Shown: positions 1-6,397 of the stretch, piece by piece | Layout of the letters: each line of letters begins with the position of its first letter | Numbering within the stretch: position 1 is the first letter of the stretch | Assembly: GCA_964577835.1 (NCBI GenBank) | Contig: CAZOBN010000104.1 | Location: forward strand, 1-11,209 | Length of the DNA: 11,209 nucleotides | Reading direction: 5' to 3' | Source of the DNA: CAVVYA01 sp964577835 | GTDB taxonomy: Bacteria > Pseudomonadota > Alphaproteobacteria > SMXQ01 | Notes under the pieces: generated by a model | Database searches by the model: none | The model's input: the letters and a program-made list of their open reading frames with translations, nothing else | Told to the model about the DNA's origin: nothing | Program-made: the position numbers and the translations under genes

Positions 1-408
1 TTCGTCGGCATGAAGTCGCGCGGCGTCTACGAGACGCCGGGCGGCACGATCCTGCATGTGGCGCACCGCGCCATCGAGTCGATCACGCTCGACCGCGGCG
101 CCGCGCATCTCAAGGACGAGCTGATGCCGCGCTATGCCGAGCTGGTCTATAACGGCTTCTGGTTCTCGCCCGAGCGCGAGATGATCCAGGCCGCCATCGA
201 CCAGAGCCAGAAGCATGTCTCGGGCACGGTGCGGCTGAAGCTGTTCAAGGGGTCGGTGTCCGTGGTCGGCCGCAAATCGCCGAAGAGCCTGTATAACCAG
301 GACTACGTCACCTTCGAGGCCGACACGGTCTACAACCAGCGCGACGCCGAAGGCTTCATCAAGCTCAACGCCCTGCGCCTGCGCCTGATGAACATGCGCA
401 AGGGGTGA
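1..408 (+). CDS. argG: Argininosuccinate synthase, C-terminal part (5' end outside window)
   Basis: ATP-dependent ligation of citrulline and aspartate to argininosuccinate, the penultimate step of arginine synthesis, in the cytoplasm. The reading frame is open from the first base and ends with TGA, giving the last 135 residues of a family that is usually about 400 residues long. The conserved C-terminal segments are easy to read: GMKSRGVYETPGG near the start, then YNGFWFSPERE, then VRLKLFKGSVSVVGRKSPKS. These are typical of ArgG, and I see no competing family. The first ATG in view (position 10) is internal, so the true start lies to the left. The 106 nt after the stop hold only weak hairpins without a T-tract, so no clear terminator is seen. 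Codon use is strongly G/C-ending, as in most of the window. Confidence 0.97.
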   Translation, partial: FVGMKSRGVYETPGGTILHVAHRAIESITLDRGAAHLKDELMPRYAELVYNGFWFSPEREMIQAAIDQSQKHVSGTVRLKLFKGSVSVVGRKSPKSLYNQDYVTFEADTVYNQRDAEGFIKLNALRLRLMNMRKG

Positions 409-514
409 GCAAGCGATCGGTCACGTAGTCCTCGACCTGACGAAGCGCCCTCTGCGTCAGAGCCGGGCCTGCCGTGGCAACCCAGTTGGGAGCGAGACGT
501 GATCGGAGGCGAAA

Positions 515-1336
515 ATGCCTGAAACAGGCCGCGAGGCATGGCGGGAGCGCAGCAAGGCCTGGAAAGTCAGCGCGCCGCCGGGCAAGTCCCAGGACGATAC
601 CTTCAATCAAATGATCATTGCCGCCGCGGCGATTCGCCCAGGCGAAACGGTACTCGATACCGCCTCCGGGACCGGCAACCCGGCCGTCAGTATCGCGCTT
701 TCCATGGCGGGCCAAGGGCGGGTGGTCTGCAGCGACTTCACGTTTCCCATGTTGCAGACTGCCCGCGAGCGGGCCGAGACGCTCTCCCTTGCCATCATGC
801 AGTTCGCGTGCTGCGACATGACGGCTCTGCCCTTCTCAGACGGTACGTTCGACTGTGTCACCTGCCGGTTTGGTCTGATGTCGGTGGAAGACAAGACCGC
901 TGCCGCTGCCGAGGCACTGCGCGTTCTCAAGCCGGGTGGCCGGGCCGCTTACGTCGTGTGGGGACCTTATGAGGAGAACCCGCCGTTCCACGTACCCCGT
1001 CGCGCCGTCGCACGGTTCTTCGGCGAAGCGGAAGGGCCGCCGGCCGCACGCCATTCCATGAGCGTGCCGGGGACAGTGACAAACATTCTCGACAGCGTGG
1101 GGTTCGTCCGGACGGAGGAACGGGAACTGCGCTACCGCAACCAGGTTGCCGATCCCGCGACCTATGTCGCCAAAGGCCTGAAGCGTAGCTTCGGCAGGAA
1201 GGTCGAAGAGCTGCCCGATGATCGATTTGCCGCGCTCGCCCGCGCCGTGCTGGATGCCTGGGCGCCGTGCATCGAGGGTGACGTGCTCTATGTGCCGAAC
1301 CACGCGCGGCTCGGGATGGGTTGGAAGCCCAGTTAG
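515..1336 (+). CDS. Class I SAM-dependent methyltransferase (UbiE/COQ5-like)
   Basis: A 273-residue protein with a Rossmann-type SAM-binding fold. Motif I is VLDTASGTGNPAV at residues 46-58. An acidic end of strand 2 follows (CSD, about 72-74). CDMTALPFSDGTFDCV at about 100-115 gives the usual adenine-contacting Asp and the post-I region, and RVLKPGGR at about 136-143 is the classic strand 5 loop. The N-terminal and C-terminal parts are helical and probably set the substrate, which cannot be read from sequence. Motif I has an alanine where many relatives have a glycine or valine, which is within family variation. The ATG is well supported: GGAGG at 505-509, 5 nt upstream. It follows argG on the same strand after 106 nt, with no functional link evident, and faces the NnrU-family gene tail to tail. 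It could be a small-molecule methyltransferase (quinone or secondary metabolite); the substrate is unknown. Codon use looks slightly less G/C-extreme than its neighbours. Confidence 0.9.
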   Translation: MPETGREAWRERSKAWKVSAPPGKSQDDTFNQMIIAAAAIRPGETVLDTASGTGNPAVSIALSMAGQGRVVCSDFTFPMLQTARERAETLSLAIMQFACCDMTALPFSDGTFDCVTCRFGLMSVEDKTAAAAEALRVLKPGGRAAYVVWGPYEENPPFHVPRRAVARFFGEAEGPPAARHSMSVPGTVTNILDSVGFVRTEERELRYRNQVADPATYVAKGLKRSFGRKVEELPDDRFAALARAVLDAWAPCIEGDVLYVPNHARLGMGWKPS

Positions 1337-1382
1337 ACGATGTGAATCAGGCGAGCTCGGTCATGACGCGTGCAGGTGGCGC

Positions 1383-2096
1383 TCACGGCCGCCCCAGCAA
1401 ATAGACTCCGAAGGCCCAGCCGTGAATTCGCAGCAGCACGGCATAGAGCGCGAGCCCGAGCGCCAATCGCGCCCAATCCAGCGCGTTGAACGCCAACCGG
1501 TTGCGGCCCGCGAGGATCGCCGCGAACGGCACGACCGAGGTCATGGCGATCAAGCGCTGCCACGCCGGATCGCCGCTCGCGCGCCGCTTGATTTCGATAT
1601 GGGCGATGCCGCCGGCTGCGAGCATCAGCAGGCTGCCGAACAGCAGGATGCCCGCGACATTGCCGTTGGCGAGCAGATGGGCCGCCGCCCACAAGGCGAT
1701 GCCGAGCATCACCGGATGACGTGTCACCTTGAAGATGCCGGGCGCCAGATCGTCGCGCTTCAGCACGTAGTCGCCCATCACCGCGCTCGGATTGGGCGTG
1801 AGATAGCCGGCGAAGATCAGCATCAGGGCGATCGGCATGACGGCGAAAACGAGCATGCGCGCCCACTCCGGCGAGCCCCACACGAAAAGGTATGGCGCCA
1901 GCCGGAAGCTCCACACCAGCCAGGCGAACAGGGCGATCGCGGCCGTGGAATAGAGCGCGAGGTAGGCGTGCGGCCCGATCCATCCGGTCAATCGGTTGCG
2001 CACCGGTGTGGACGACAGCAGGAAGTGCGAGCCCACGAACGACGCTGCGGCGGCGGCGAGTTCGGAAAACTCGCTCAGCATGACATCATCCGGCAC
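1383..2096 (-). CDS. NnrU-family integral membrane protein
   Basis: A 237-residue hydrophobic protein with about six predicted membrane segments (roughly residues 10-25, 43-63, 81-98, 128-143, 147-165 and 207-224). The N-terminal FVGSHFLLSSTPVRNRL segment and the central FKVTRHPVMLGIALWAAAH segment (RHP at 126-128), followed by a polar HIEIKRR stretch and SVVPFAAI, match the NnrU family. That family was named from a nitrite/nitric oxide reductase regulation locus, but most members are uncharacterised. The RHP-then-membrane pattern resembles isoprenylcysteine/phospholipid methyltransferases, so a membrane methyltransferase-like role is possible; this is inference. The start is GTG at 2096, with an alternative ATG at 2081; neither has a strong ribosome binding site. 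It lies 37 nt downstream of folD on the same strand and may be the last gene of that transcript. No denitrification genes are nearby. Confidence 0.85.
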   Translation of the reverse strand: MPDDVMLSEFSELAAAAASFVGSHFLLSSTPVRNRLTGWIGPHAYLALYSTAAIALFAWLVWSFRLAPYLFVWGSPEWARMLVFAVMPIALMLIFAGYLTPNPSAVMGDYVLKRDDLAPGIFKVTRHPVMLGIALWAAAHLLANGNVAGILLFGSLLMLAAGGIAHIEIKRRASGDPAWQRLIAMTSVVPFAAILAGRNRLAFNALDWARLALGLALYAVLLRIHGWAFGVYLLGRP

Positions 2097-2133
2097 CGCC
2101 CGCCCATGTTGCGCGCGTAGCCGGTCCGCATGG

Positions 2134-3042
2134 TCAGATCTTCGGCTCGGGAAGGCCGCGCTGGCGGCACGCCGCGATCAGGGTGTTGCGCAGCAGGCAG
2201 GCGATGGTCATCGGTCCGACGCCGCCCGGCACCGGCGTAATGGCGCTGGCGACCTTGCGCGCCGCCTCGAAATCCACGTCGCCGACCAGGCGCGTCTTGC
2301 CGGCCTCGGCGCCCGGCACCCGGTTGATGCCGACGTCGATCACGGTCGCACCGGGTTTCACCCAACCGCCCTGGATCATGCGCGGACGGCCGACGGCGGC
2401 GACCAGGATGTCGGCGCGCCGGCACACCGCCGGCAGGTCGCGGGTGCGCGAGTGCGCGATGGTCACCGTGCAGCTTTCGGCCAGCAGCAGACTCGCCATC
2501 GGCTTGCCGACGATGTTGGAGCGGCCGACCACCACCGCTTCGCGTCCGCTCAGATCGTCGCCGAGCACGTCCTTCAGCAGCATCAGCGAGCCCATGGGCG
2601 TGCAGGGCACCAGCGCGCCATGGACGCCACTGGCGATGCCCGCCGCCAGGCGACCGACATTGATCGGATGGAAGCCGTCGACATCCTTGGCCGGATCGAT
2701 GGCGTCGATCACCGCCTGCGGCTCGATCTGCTTGGGCAGCGGCAGTTGCACCAGGATGCCGTGCACGGCGGGGTCCGCGTTGAGCTTGGCGACGAGCGCG
2801 AGCAGCTCCGCCTGGCCCGTGGTCGCCGGCAGGCGGTGGGTGAAGGAGGCCATGCCGGTCTCCTCCATCGCCTTGCCCTTGGAACGCACATAGACCTCGC
2901 TCGCCGGATCCTCGCCCACGAGAACGGCGGCGAGTCCGGGCACCAGCCCGTGGTCGCGTTTCAGCGTCGCGGCGGCGCTGGCGATGCGTCCGCGCAACCC
3001 TTCGGCGAAAGCCTTGCCGTCGATCAGCCGTGCCTCAGCCAT
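2134..3042 (-). CDS. folD: Bifunctional methylenetetrahydrofolate dehydrogenase / methenyltetrahydrofolate cyclohydrolase
   Basis: Interconverts 5,10-methylene-THF and 10-formyl-THF using NADP+, supplying formyl groups for purines and initiator tRNA; cytoplasmic dimer. The 302 residues match the family's usual length (about 285-300). Visible signatures are YVRSKGKA at 51-58 with the catalytic Tyr51 and Lys55, VQLPLPKQI at 98-106, DVDGFHPINVG at 120-130, the Rossmann segment VVVGRSNIVGKPMA at 170-183, ATVIDVGIN at 232-240, and PVPGGVGPMT at 270-279. All key residues are present, so it should be active. The ATG at 3042 lies inside the end of yggU (8-nt overlap, ATGGCTGA), with AAGGGA about 10 nt upstream, which suggests coupled translation. 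The NnrU-family gene follows after 37 nt. Confidence 0.97.
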   Translation of the reverse strand: MAEARLIDGKAFAEGLRGRIASAAATLKRDHGLVPGLAAVLVGEDPASEVYVRSKGKAMEETGMASFTHRLPATTGQAELLALVAKLNADPAVHGILVQLPLPKQIEPQAVIDAIDPAKDVDGFHPINVGRLAAGIASGVHGALVPCTPMGSLMLLKDVLGDDLSGREAVVVGRSNIVGKPMASLLLAESCTVTIAHSRTRDLPAVCRRADILVAAVGRPRMIQGGWVKPGATVIDVGINRVPGAEAGKTRLVGDVDFEAARKVASAITPVPGGVGPMTIACLLRNTLIAACRQRGLPEPKI

Positions 3043-3373
3043 GGCGGGCCGTTCCCTTCACCAATTCCGTCAGCTTGCTCATCAGCTCCTCGGGTGCGCC
3101 GTCGATGGTCACGGTCTTGTTGCGGCTTTTGCCGCCGTGGGTCAAGTGCAGCGCCGACTTGGGCAGGTGCAGCGCCTTGGCGAGCAGCGCGATCAGCGCC
3201 GCGTTCGCCTTGCCGTCTTCCGGCGGCGCGGTGACCGCGATGGCGAGCGCCGTTCCGCCGGGTGTGGCGCGAACACCGTCGATCCGCGCGCGGCCTGCCT
3301 TGGGCGTCAGCCGCACGGTCAGGGTCACCCCGTCCGCCCGTGGCGAGAACGGCTGCGATGCAGGGGTCGCCAT
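3035..3373 (-). CDS. yggU: DUF167 / YggU-family protein
   Basis: A 112-residue small soluble protein of the DUF167 (YggU) family, whose biochemical role is unknown. The family core is clear: VRLTPKAGRARIDGV at about 20-34, then VTAPPEDGKANAALIALLAKAL at about 47-68, then the basic GGKSRNKTVTI segment at about 80-90. The last carries the family's typical SR.K pattern. The ATG at 3373 is the only sensible start because the open frame upstream has no family similarity. No good ribosome binding site precedes it, so it may rely on translation of yggT, which ends 29 nt upstream. Its stop lies inside the start of folD. Pairing of DUF167 with YggT is widespread in bacteria, which supports the call. 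Confidence 0.93.
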   Translation of the reverse strand: MATPASQPFSPRADGVTLTVRLTPKAGRARIDGVRATPGGTALAIAVTAPPEDGKANAALIALLAKALHLPKSALHLTHGGKSRNKTVTIDGAPEELMSKLTELVKGTARHG

Positions 3374-3402
3374 GGGGGTTGCCGGGGAACGGGCGTCGGC
3401 GC

Positions 3403-3684
3403 TCAGCGCGGCCAATACTCGAAGAGCAGGTTGCGCAGGAAATAGAGCAGCAGAATGAGGACCAGGGGCGACAGGTCGATGCCGCCGAGGTTCGGTATGA
3501 CGCGCCGGATCGGGCGCAGCGCCGGCTCGGTCACCCGGTCGAGGAGGTCGCCGACCATGTAGACGAACCGGTTGCGCGTGTTGATGACGTTGAACGAGAT
3601 CAGCCAGCTCAACACCACCCAGATGATGAGCACCCAGATGTAGAGATCGATCACCGTGTCGATGAGGATCAGCAGCGCGTTCAT
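3403..3684 (-). CDS. yggT: YggT-family inner membrane protein
   Basis: A 93-residue protein with two membrane segments (about residues 4-29 and 71-89) around a cytoplasmic or periplasmic loop. The loop carries the family signature: RVTEPALRPIRRVIPNLGGIDLSP at about 50-73. YggT proteins are small membrane proteins with uncertain function; links to osmotic or potassium stress and to cell division have been proposed for relatives. The open frame extends upstream to about 3918, but that part is low-complexity Arg/Pro-rich translation. The ATG at 3684 begins exactly where family similarity begins. Upstream signals are weak: GAAGAG about 3 nt before the ATG and AAGGA about 12 nt before. It is the first gene of the run yggT-yggU-folD. 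Confidence 0.94.
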   Translation of the reverse strand: MNALLILIDTVIDLYIWVLIIWVVLSWLISFNVINTRNRFVYMVGDLLDRVTEPALRPIRRVIPNLGGIDLSPLVLILLLYFLRNLLFEYWPR

Positions 3685-3783
3685 GGTCTCTTCGGGTCCT
3701 TCTCTGACCAGGCATCGGCGGCGCGTGGGCGCCAGGGTGCCGGCCTGGTTTGGCGTCGAAATTCCTGTGGCCGCCCAAGCCCT

Positions 3784-3810
3784 TGGCCGGGGGCAGCCGG
3801 ATCCCGGCCA
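3784..3810. repeat. GC-rich 8-bp inverted repeat upstream of yggT
   Basis: TGGCCGGG (3784-3791) and CCCGGCCA (3803-3810) are perfect complements separated by 11 nt. A shorter alternative hairpin, GCCGG-ATC-CCGGC (3796-3808), lies inside it. Neither is followed by a T-tract on either strand, so it is not a standard intrinsic terminator. It sits about 100-125 nt upstream of the yggT start and could fold in its leader, act as a protein site, or be a chance product of high GC. Confidence 0.4.
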
Positions 3811-3902
3811 CCCTACAGTTCCCGCCCGGGGCATGCAAGACCACCTATGGCGCGGGCGGCGGCCGAGCCGGCGCGAAGGGGCGGTTTTGCGCCGCGCCGC
3901 GC

Positions 3903-3931
3903 TTGACAGGGCGGGCACCCGCGAACATTAT
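3903..3931 (+). promoter_or_regulatory. Sigma-70-type promoter for tRNA-Ala
   Basis: TTGACA at 3903-3908 is a perfect -35 hexamer. After a 17-nt spacer comes CATTAT at 3926-3931 (4 of 6 matches to TATAAT). Transcription would start near 3938, giving a leader of roughly 54 nt before the mature tRNA at 3992. Strength and position fit a highly expressed stable RNA gene. This is a sequence match only. Confidence 0.75.
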
Positions 3932-3955
3932 CCGCCTTCCTCGAAAGGGCAGTTC

Positions 3956-3979
3956 GGCGAAGCACTTGCGTGTTTCGCC
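3956..3979 (+). promoter_or_regulatory. Hairpin in the 5' leader of the tRNA-Ala precursor
   Basis: GGCGAAGCAC (3956-3965), loop TTGC, then GTGTTTCGCC (3970-3979) form a 10-bp stem with one G-U pair and a four-base loop. It lies wholly between the predicted transcription start (about 3938) and the first base of the mature tRNA (3992), ending 12 nt before it. No T-run follows, so it is not a terminator. It may affect 5' processing (RNase E or RNase P) or precursor stability; this role is inferred. Confidence 0.6.
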
Positions 3980-3991
3980 TGCGCCATGTGG

Positions 3992-4067
<76 letters not shown>

Positions 4068-4092
4068 ATTCACTCCCGATCAGCCTGGATCC

Positions 4093-4111
4093 TGCCGCGC
4101 CGGGTGCGGCA
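4093..4111 (+). terminator. Weak hairpin downstream of tRNA-Ala
   Basis: TGCCGC (4093-4098) pairs with GCGGCA (4106-4111) over a 7-nt loop, 25 nt after the tRNA. It could protect or help end the tRNA transcript, and the sensor kinase gene converges from the right. There is no T-tract, so an intrinsic terminator is not established and chance is possible. Confidence 0.25.
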
Positions 4112-4170
4112 CCAGCCGCCCAGCTCTGGCGAACCTGCTTGCATGCGTCACGACGCGCTGGCGGCTCGGG

Positions 4171-5259
4171 TCATTCCGCGGCGTCGGGAGCCGATGCTGC
4201 ACGGGTGAACAGGATGACCACGCGTGTGCCCTTGTCCGGACTGGACTCGACTTGGAGGCTCGCGTGGGCGTTGGTCCGCAGAGATTGAACGATCAGCATG
4301 CCGAGCTTGCCGCGCTGCGGCCATTCGGTGCCCTCGGGAAGGCCGACGCCATCATCGGCGATGATGACGCGGCACCCGTTTCCTTCGGTCAGGCTATGGA
4401 GGGTGATGGTGCCGCCGTCGCGGCCTTTGAAGGCATGCTTGAGCGCGTTCGTCAGCAGTTCATTGACGACCAGTCCAGCCGGCATGGCGACATTGACGGA
4501 GACCGGGTAGGTGTCGACCTTGAGGTCCAGCCGGATGCCCTCGACCGCATGGGCGCGCATCACCGCGGAGGCGACCTGACTGAGATAGACGCCGAGATCG
4601 ACCTCATCGCCCTGGCCATCGGGACCGAGTGACTTGTAAAGCGTGTGCAGTGCCTCGATGCGCCCGGCGAGCCGGTCGAATGGCGCGGCCGCGGTGCCCC
4701 GTGCGTTGCGCGCCTCGAGACGGATCAGCGCCGTGATCATCTGCAGATTGTTCCGGACACGATGCTGGACTTCCTGCAGCAGCGTGTCCTTTTCGCGGAT
4801 GAGCTGCTTAAGTTCGTCGCGCTGCGATTGTACCAAAGCTTGGACATCGACGAGCGCCGCCAGCCGATAGCATGGGGTTCCTTCGTCATCGACGATCAGA
4901 TTGGAAAAGGCATCGACAAGCGCGGGGCCCTGGTCCTTCCGCTCAATCCGGAACGTGCCGAGCGCGTCGCTGCCTTCCACGATGGCTGAGCCCAGGGTGG
5001 CCTGGAGGGGATCGCCCTGCGCCTCGCCCCGCAGCACGCTCCAGGGACGACCCTCGACTTCCGCGGCCGGCTGTCCCGCCAGCTTCTCGAATTGCGGGTT
5101 GGCATAGACGATCCGCTCGCTTCCCTTCACCTCGGCGATCAGGATGGCGATGGGAATTTGATCGAGAAAGTGCCGAAACTGTTCGCTCTCGAGCGCATTG
5201 GCCAAATCCGGGGAGGCGAGCAACTCCTCGATTTGTTCTGATTGGTCGGCTGTCGACAT
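4171..5259 (-). CDS. PAS-domain sensor histidine kinase, HisKA_2 family
   Basis: A 362-residue signal-transduction kinase with no membrane segment or signal peptide, so probably cytoplasmic. Residues about 25-140 form a PAS domain (IPIAILIAEVKG, IVYANPQFEKLAG, then GRPWSVLRGEA). A short helical linker (about 141-160) leads to the HisKA_2 dimerisation box with LLQEVQHRVRNNLQM; His166 is the expected phosphoacceptor. The HATPase_c domain follows, with N box VNELLTNALKHAF at 265-277, G1 box ADDGVGLP at 301-308 and G2-like GKLGMLIV at 317-324. The PAS domain lacks the cysteine motif of LOV photosensors, so its ligand is unknown. HisKA_2/HWE kinases of alphaproteobacteria often feed PhyR-type general stress pathways, but no phyR, nepR or ecfG is adjacent, so this is an orphan. 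The ATG at 5259 has no clear ribosome binding site. It is transcribed divergently from the isochorismatase-family gene. Confidence 0.93.
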   Translation of the reverse strand: MSTADQSEQIEELLASPDLANALESEQFRHFLDQIPIAILIAEVKGSERIVYANPQFEKLAGQPAAEVEGRPWSVLRGEAQGDPLQATLGSAIVEGSDALGTFRIERKDQGPALVDAFSNLIVDDEGTPCYRLAALVDVQALVQSQRDELKQLIREKDTLLQEVQHRVRNNLQMITALIRLEARNARGTAAAPFDRLAGRIEALHTLYKSLGPDGQGDEVDLGVYLSQVASAVMRAHAVEGIRLDLKVDTYPVSVNVAMPAGLVVNELLTNALKHAFKGRDGGTITLHSLTEGNGCRVIIADDGVGLPEGTEWPQRGKLGMLIVQSLRTNAHASLQVESSPDKGTRVVILFTRAASAPDAAE

Positions 5260-5638
5260 GATGGGACCATATTCCGTGGAAGGACGAAATTCCGTAAACG
5301 AAAGTCAGCGGGCCGCAAGAGAAGCCCCTGCGCCAGCCGTCTCGAGTTTTCCGATTGTGTCCGATCCGATACTTCTTCTGGCTCCATGTCCAGTGACCGT
5401 GTTTGGCAGGTGCGTTTTCACGGTCCTGTCGCTTCGGGACGTGGCGCCACCACCGCGCTGGCACGGGACGAGCTGGGCGATATCGTGCGATGCGGCGAAA
5501 ACAAGCGAAGGCAATTGCGCTGCCGCTCGGAAGCCTCTAATTACTCGCAATATCAAATATATCGCCAGCGCAGACGTCCGGATTTTCGGTGCGGAACGCG
5601 GGTGGCGAACGATTCCGCCGCGGCTGTAAGAGACGACA
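5260..5638. other. Divergent intergenic region, kinase / isochorismatase-family gene
   Basis: 379 nt without a credible gene. Frames crossing it are short and show no family signatures. It is less GC-rich than the rest of the window, most clearly an A/T-rich patch at about 5536-5572, which is a likely promoter area for the plus-strand gene. It contains a 7-bp inverted repeat (5395-5425), a CGATATCG palindrome (5478-5485) and a direct repeat ATTCCGT at 5271-5277 and 5289-5295, just upstream of the kinase start. I could not assign firm -35/-10 elements, and I found no GGAAC-N16/17-CGTT motif of the EcfG stress sigma factor. Confidence 0.6.
5395..5425. repeat. 7-bp inverted repeat in kinase/hydrolase intergenic region
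   Basis: GACCGTG (5395-5401) and CACGGTC (5419-5425) are perfect complements with a 17-nt spacer. The half-sites are 24 bp apart centre to centre, close to two helical turns plus a little, so a dimeric regulator could bind. It sits about 136 nt from the kinase start and about 214 nt from the hydrolase start. A dyad of this length in a GC-rich region can arise by chance. Confidence 0.35.
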
Positions 5639-6388
5639 ATGACAGAACGGATCTGGGACAAGTTTCTCACCGAGCGCGACAAGGCGGTGTTCGCGGCCAC
5701 GGGCTATGGCGCGCGCCAGGGCTTCGGCAAGCGGCCGGCCCTGCTGATCATCGACGTGAACTATGCCTTCGCCGGCGAGCACCCCGAGCCGATCCTCGAA
5801 GCGATCAAAAAATGGCGCACCTGCTGCGGCGAAGATGCCTGGCCGGCGATCGCCGTCATCCGCAAGCTGCTCGACGTGGCGCACGACAAGGGCATTCCGG
5901 TGATCTACACCACCGACACGCGCCGCGAGGACAATTGGGATGCCGGCTCATGGGCTTGGAAGAGCCGACGCAGCGGCGAAGACACCGCGCCCGCGCCGCA
6001 ACGCCCCAACCTGGACAGCTACGCGATCGTCGCCGAGATCGCGCCCGGCCCGAGGGATATTCTCGTGCGCAAGCGGAAGCCGTCGGGCTTCTTCGGCACC
6101 AGCCTGCCGCAGCATCTCGTGCAACTGGGCTGCGATTCGCTGATTGTCGCCGGCACCACCACATCGGGCTGCGTGCGCGCCACCGTGCTCGACGCGTTCT
6201 CGACGAACTATCGGGTGAGCGTGGTCGAGGATGCCTGCTTCGACCGTTCCCAGGCGTCCCACGCCATGAGCCTGTGCGACATGCACGCCAAATATGCCGA
6301 CGTGCTGCCGTCCGACGAGGTGCTCGCGTTTCTCGCGGGTTATCCGTCGGACCAATTCCAATTGCCCGCCGGAATCGCGCACCGCTGA
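5639..6388 (+). CDS. Isochorismatase-family cysteine hydrolase (N-carbamoylsarcosine amidase-like)
   Basis: A 249-residue cytoplasmic hydrolase. The Asp-Lys-Cys triad of the family is readable: Asp39 in ALLIIDVNYAF, Lys145 in ILVRKRKPSGFFGT, and Cys178 in VAGTTTSGCVRAT, where the nucleophile follows the cis-peptide turn. The N-terminal extension of about 30 residues before the first strand, and the GFFGTSL and TTTSGCVRATVLDAF segments, look more like the N-carbamoylsarcosine amidase branch than like true isochorismatase. The probable reaction is amide or carbamoyl hydrolysis; the substrate cannot be fixed from sequence. The ATG at 5639 is preceded by a weak AAGAGA. The gene stands alone: its upstream neighbour is divergent, and wrbA converges with only 9 nt between the stops. 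No creatinine, hydantoin or nicotinate pathway genes are adjacent to suggest a substrate. Confidence 0.9.
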   Translation: MTERIWDKFLTERDKAVFAATGYGARQGFGKRPALLIIDVNYAFAGEHPEPILEAIKKWRTCCGEDAWPAIAVIRKLLDVAHDKGIPVIYTTDTRREDNWDAGSWAWKSRRSGEDTAPAPQRPNLDSYAIVAEIAPGPRDILVRKRKPSGFFGTSLPQHLVQLGCDSLIVAGTTTSGCVRATVLDAFSTNYRVSVVEDACFDRSQASHAMSLCDMHAKYADVLPSDEVLAFLAGYPSDQFQLPAGIAHR

Positions 6389-6397
6389 TCCCGCCTC

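Larger units (their letters stand above)
3685..3991. other. Divergent intergenic region between yggT and tRNA-Ala
   Basis: About 307 nt without a credible gene. Reading frames through it give Arg/Pro/Gly-rich shadow translations. It must hold the yggT promoter (minus strand) and it does hold a near-consensus tRNA promoter (plus strand, 3903-3931). It also carries a GC-rich 8-bp inverted repeat (3784-3810) and a 10-bp leader hairpin (3956-3979). I could not find a convincing -35/-10 pair for yggT. TTGCAT then TAGGGT with a 17-nt gap, around 3808-3836 on the minus strand, is only a weak candidate. Confidence 0.6.

Noticed and set aside
437..462. Two mutually exclusive hairpins after argG: CTGACG/CGTCAG (437-460) and CTCTG-CGT-CAGAG (450-462).
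   Set aside because: Stems are only 5-6 bp, with no T-tract and no leader peptide or known riboswitch feature. This is expected by chance in GC-rich DNA.
1996..3234. A long plus-strand open frame (412 codons) antisense to folD and yggU.
   Set aside because: The opposite strand encodes unmistakable FolD and DUF167. The translation here is His/Arg/Gly-rich low complexity.
3685..3918. N-terminal extension of yggT in frame, which could suggest a larger fused protein.
   Set aside because: The extension is Arg/Pro-rich and has no membrane or family character. YggT similarity and normal length begin exactly at the ATG at 3684.
5260..5638. EcfG-type general stress promoter (GGAAC-N16/17-CGTT) for the kinase or hydrolase.
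   Set aside because: A GGAAC occurs at 5593-5597, but no CGTT follows at the right spacing, and no match was found on the minus strand.
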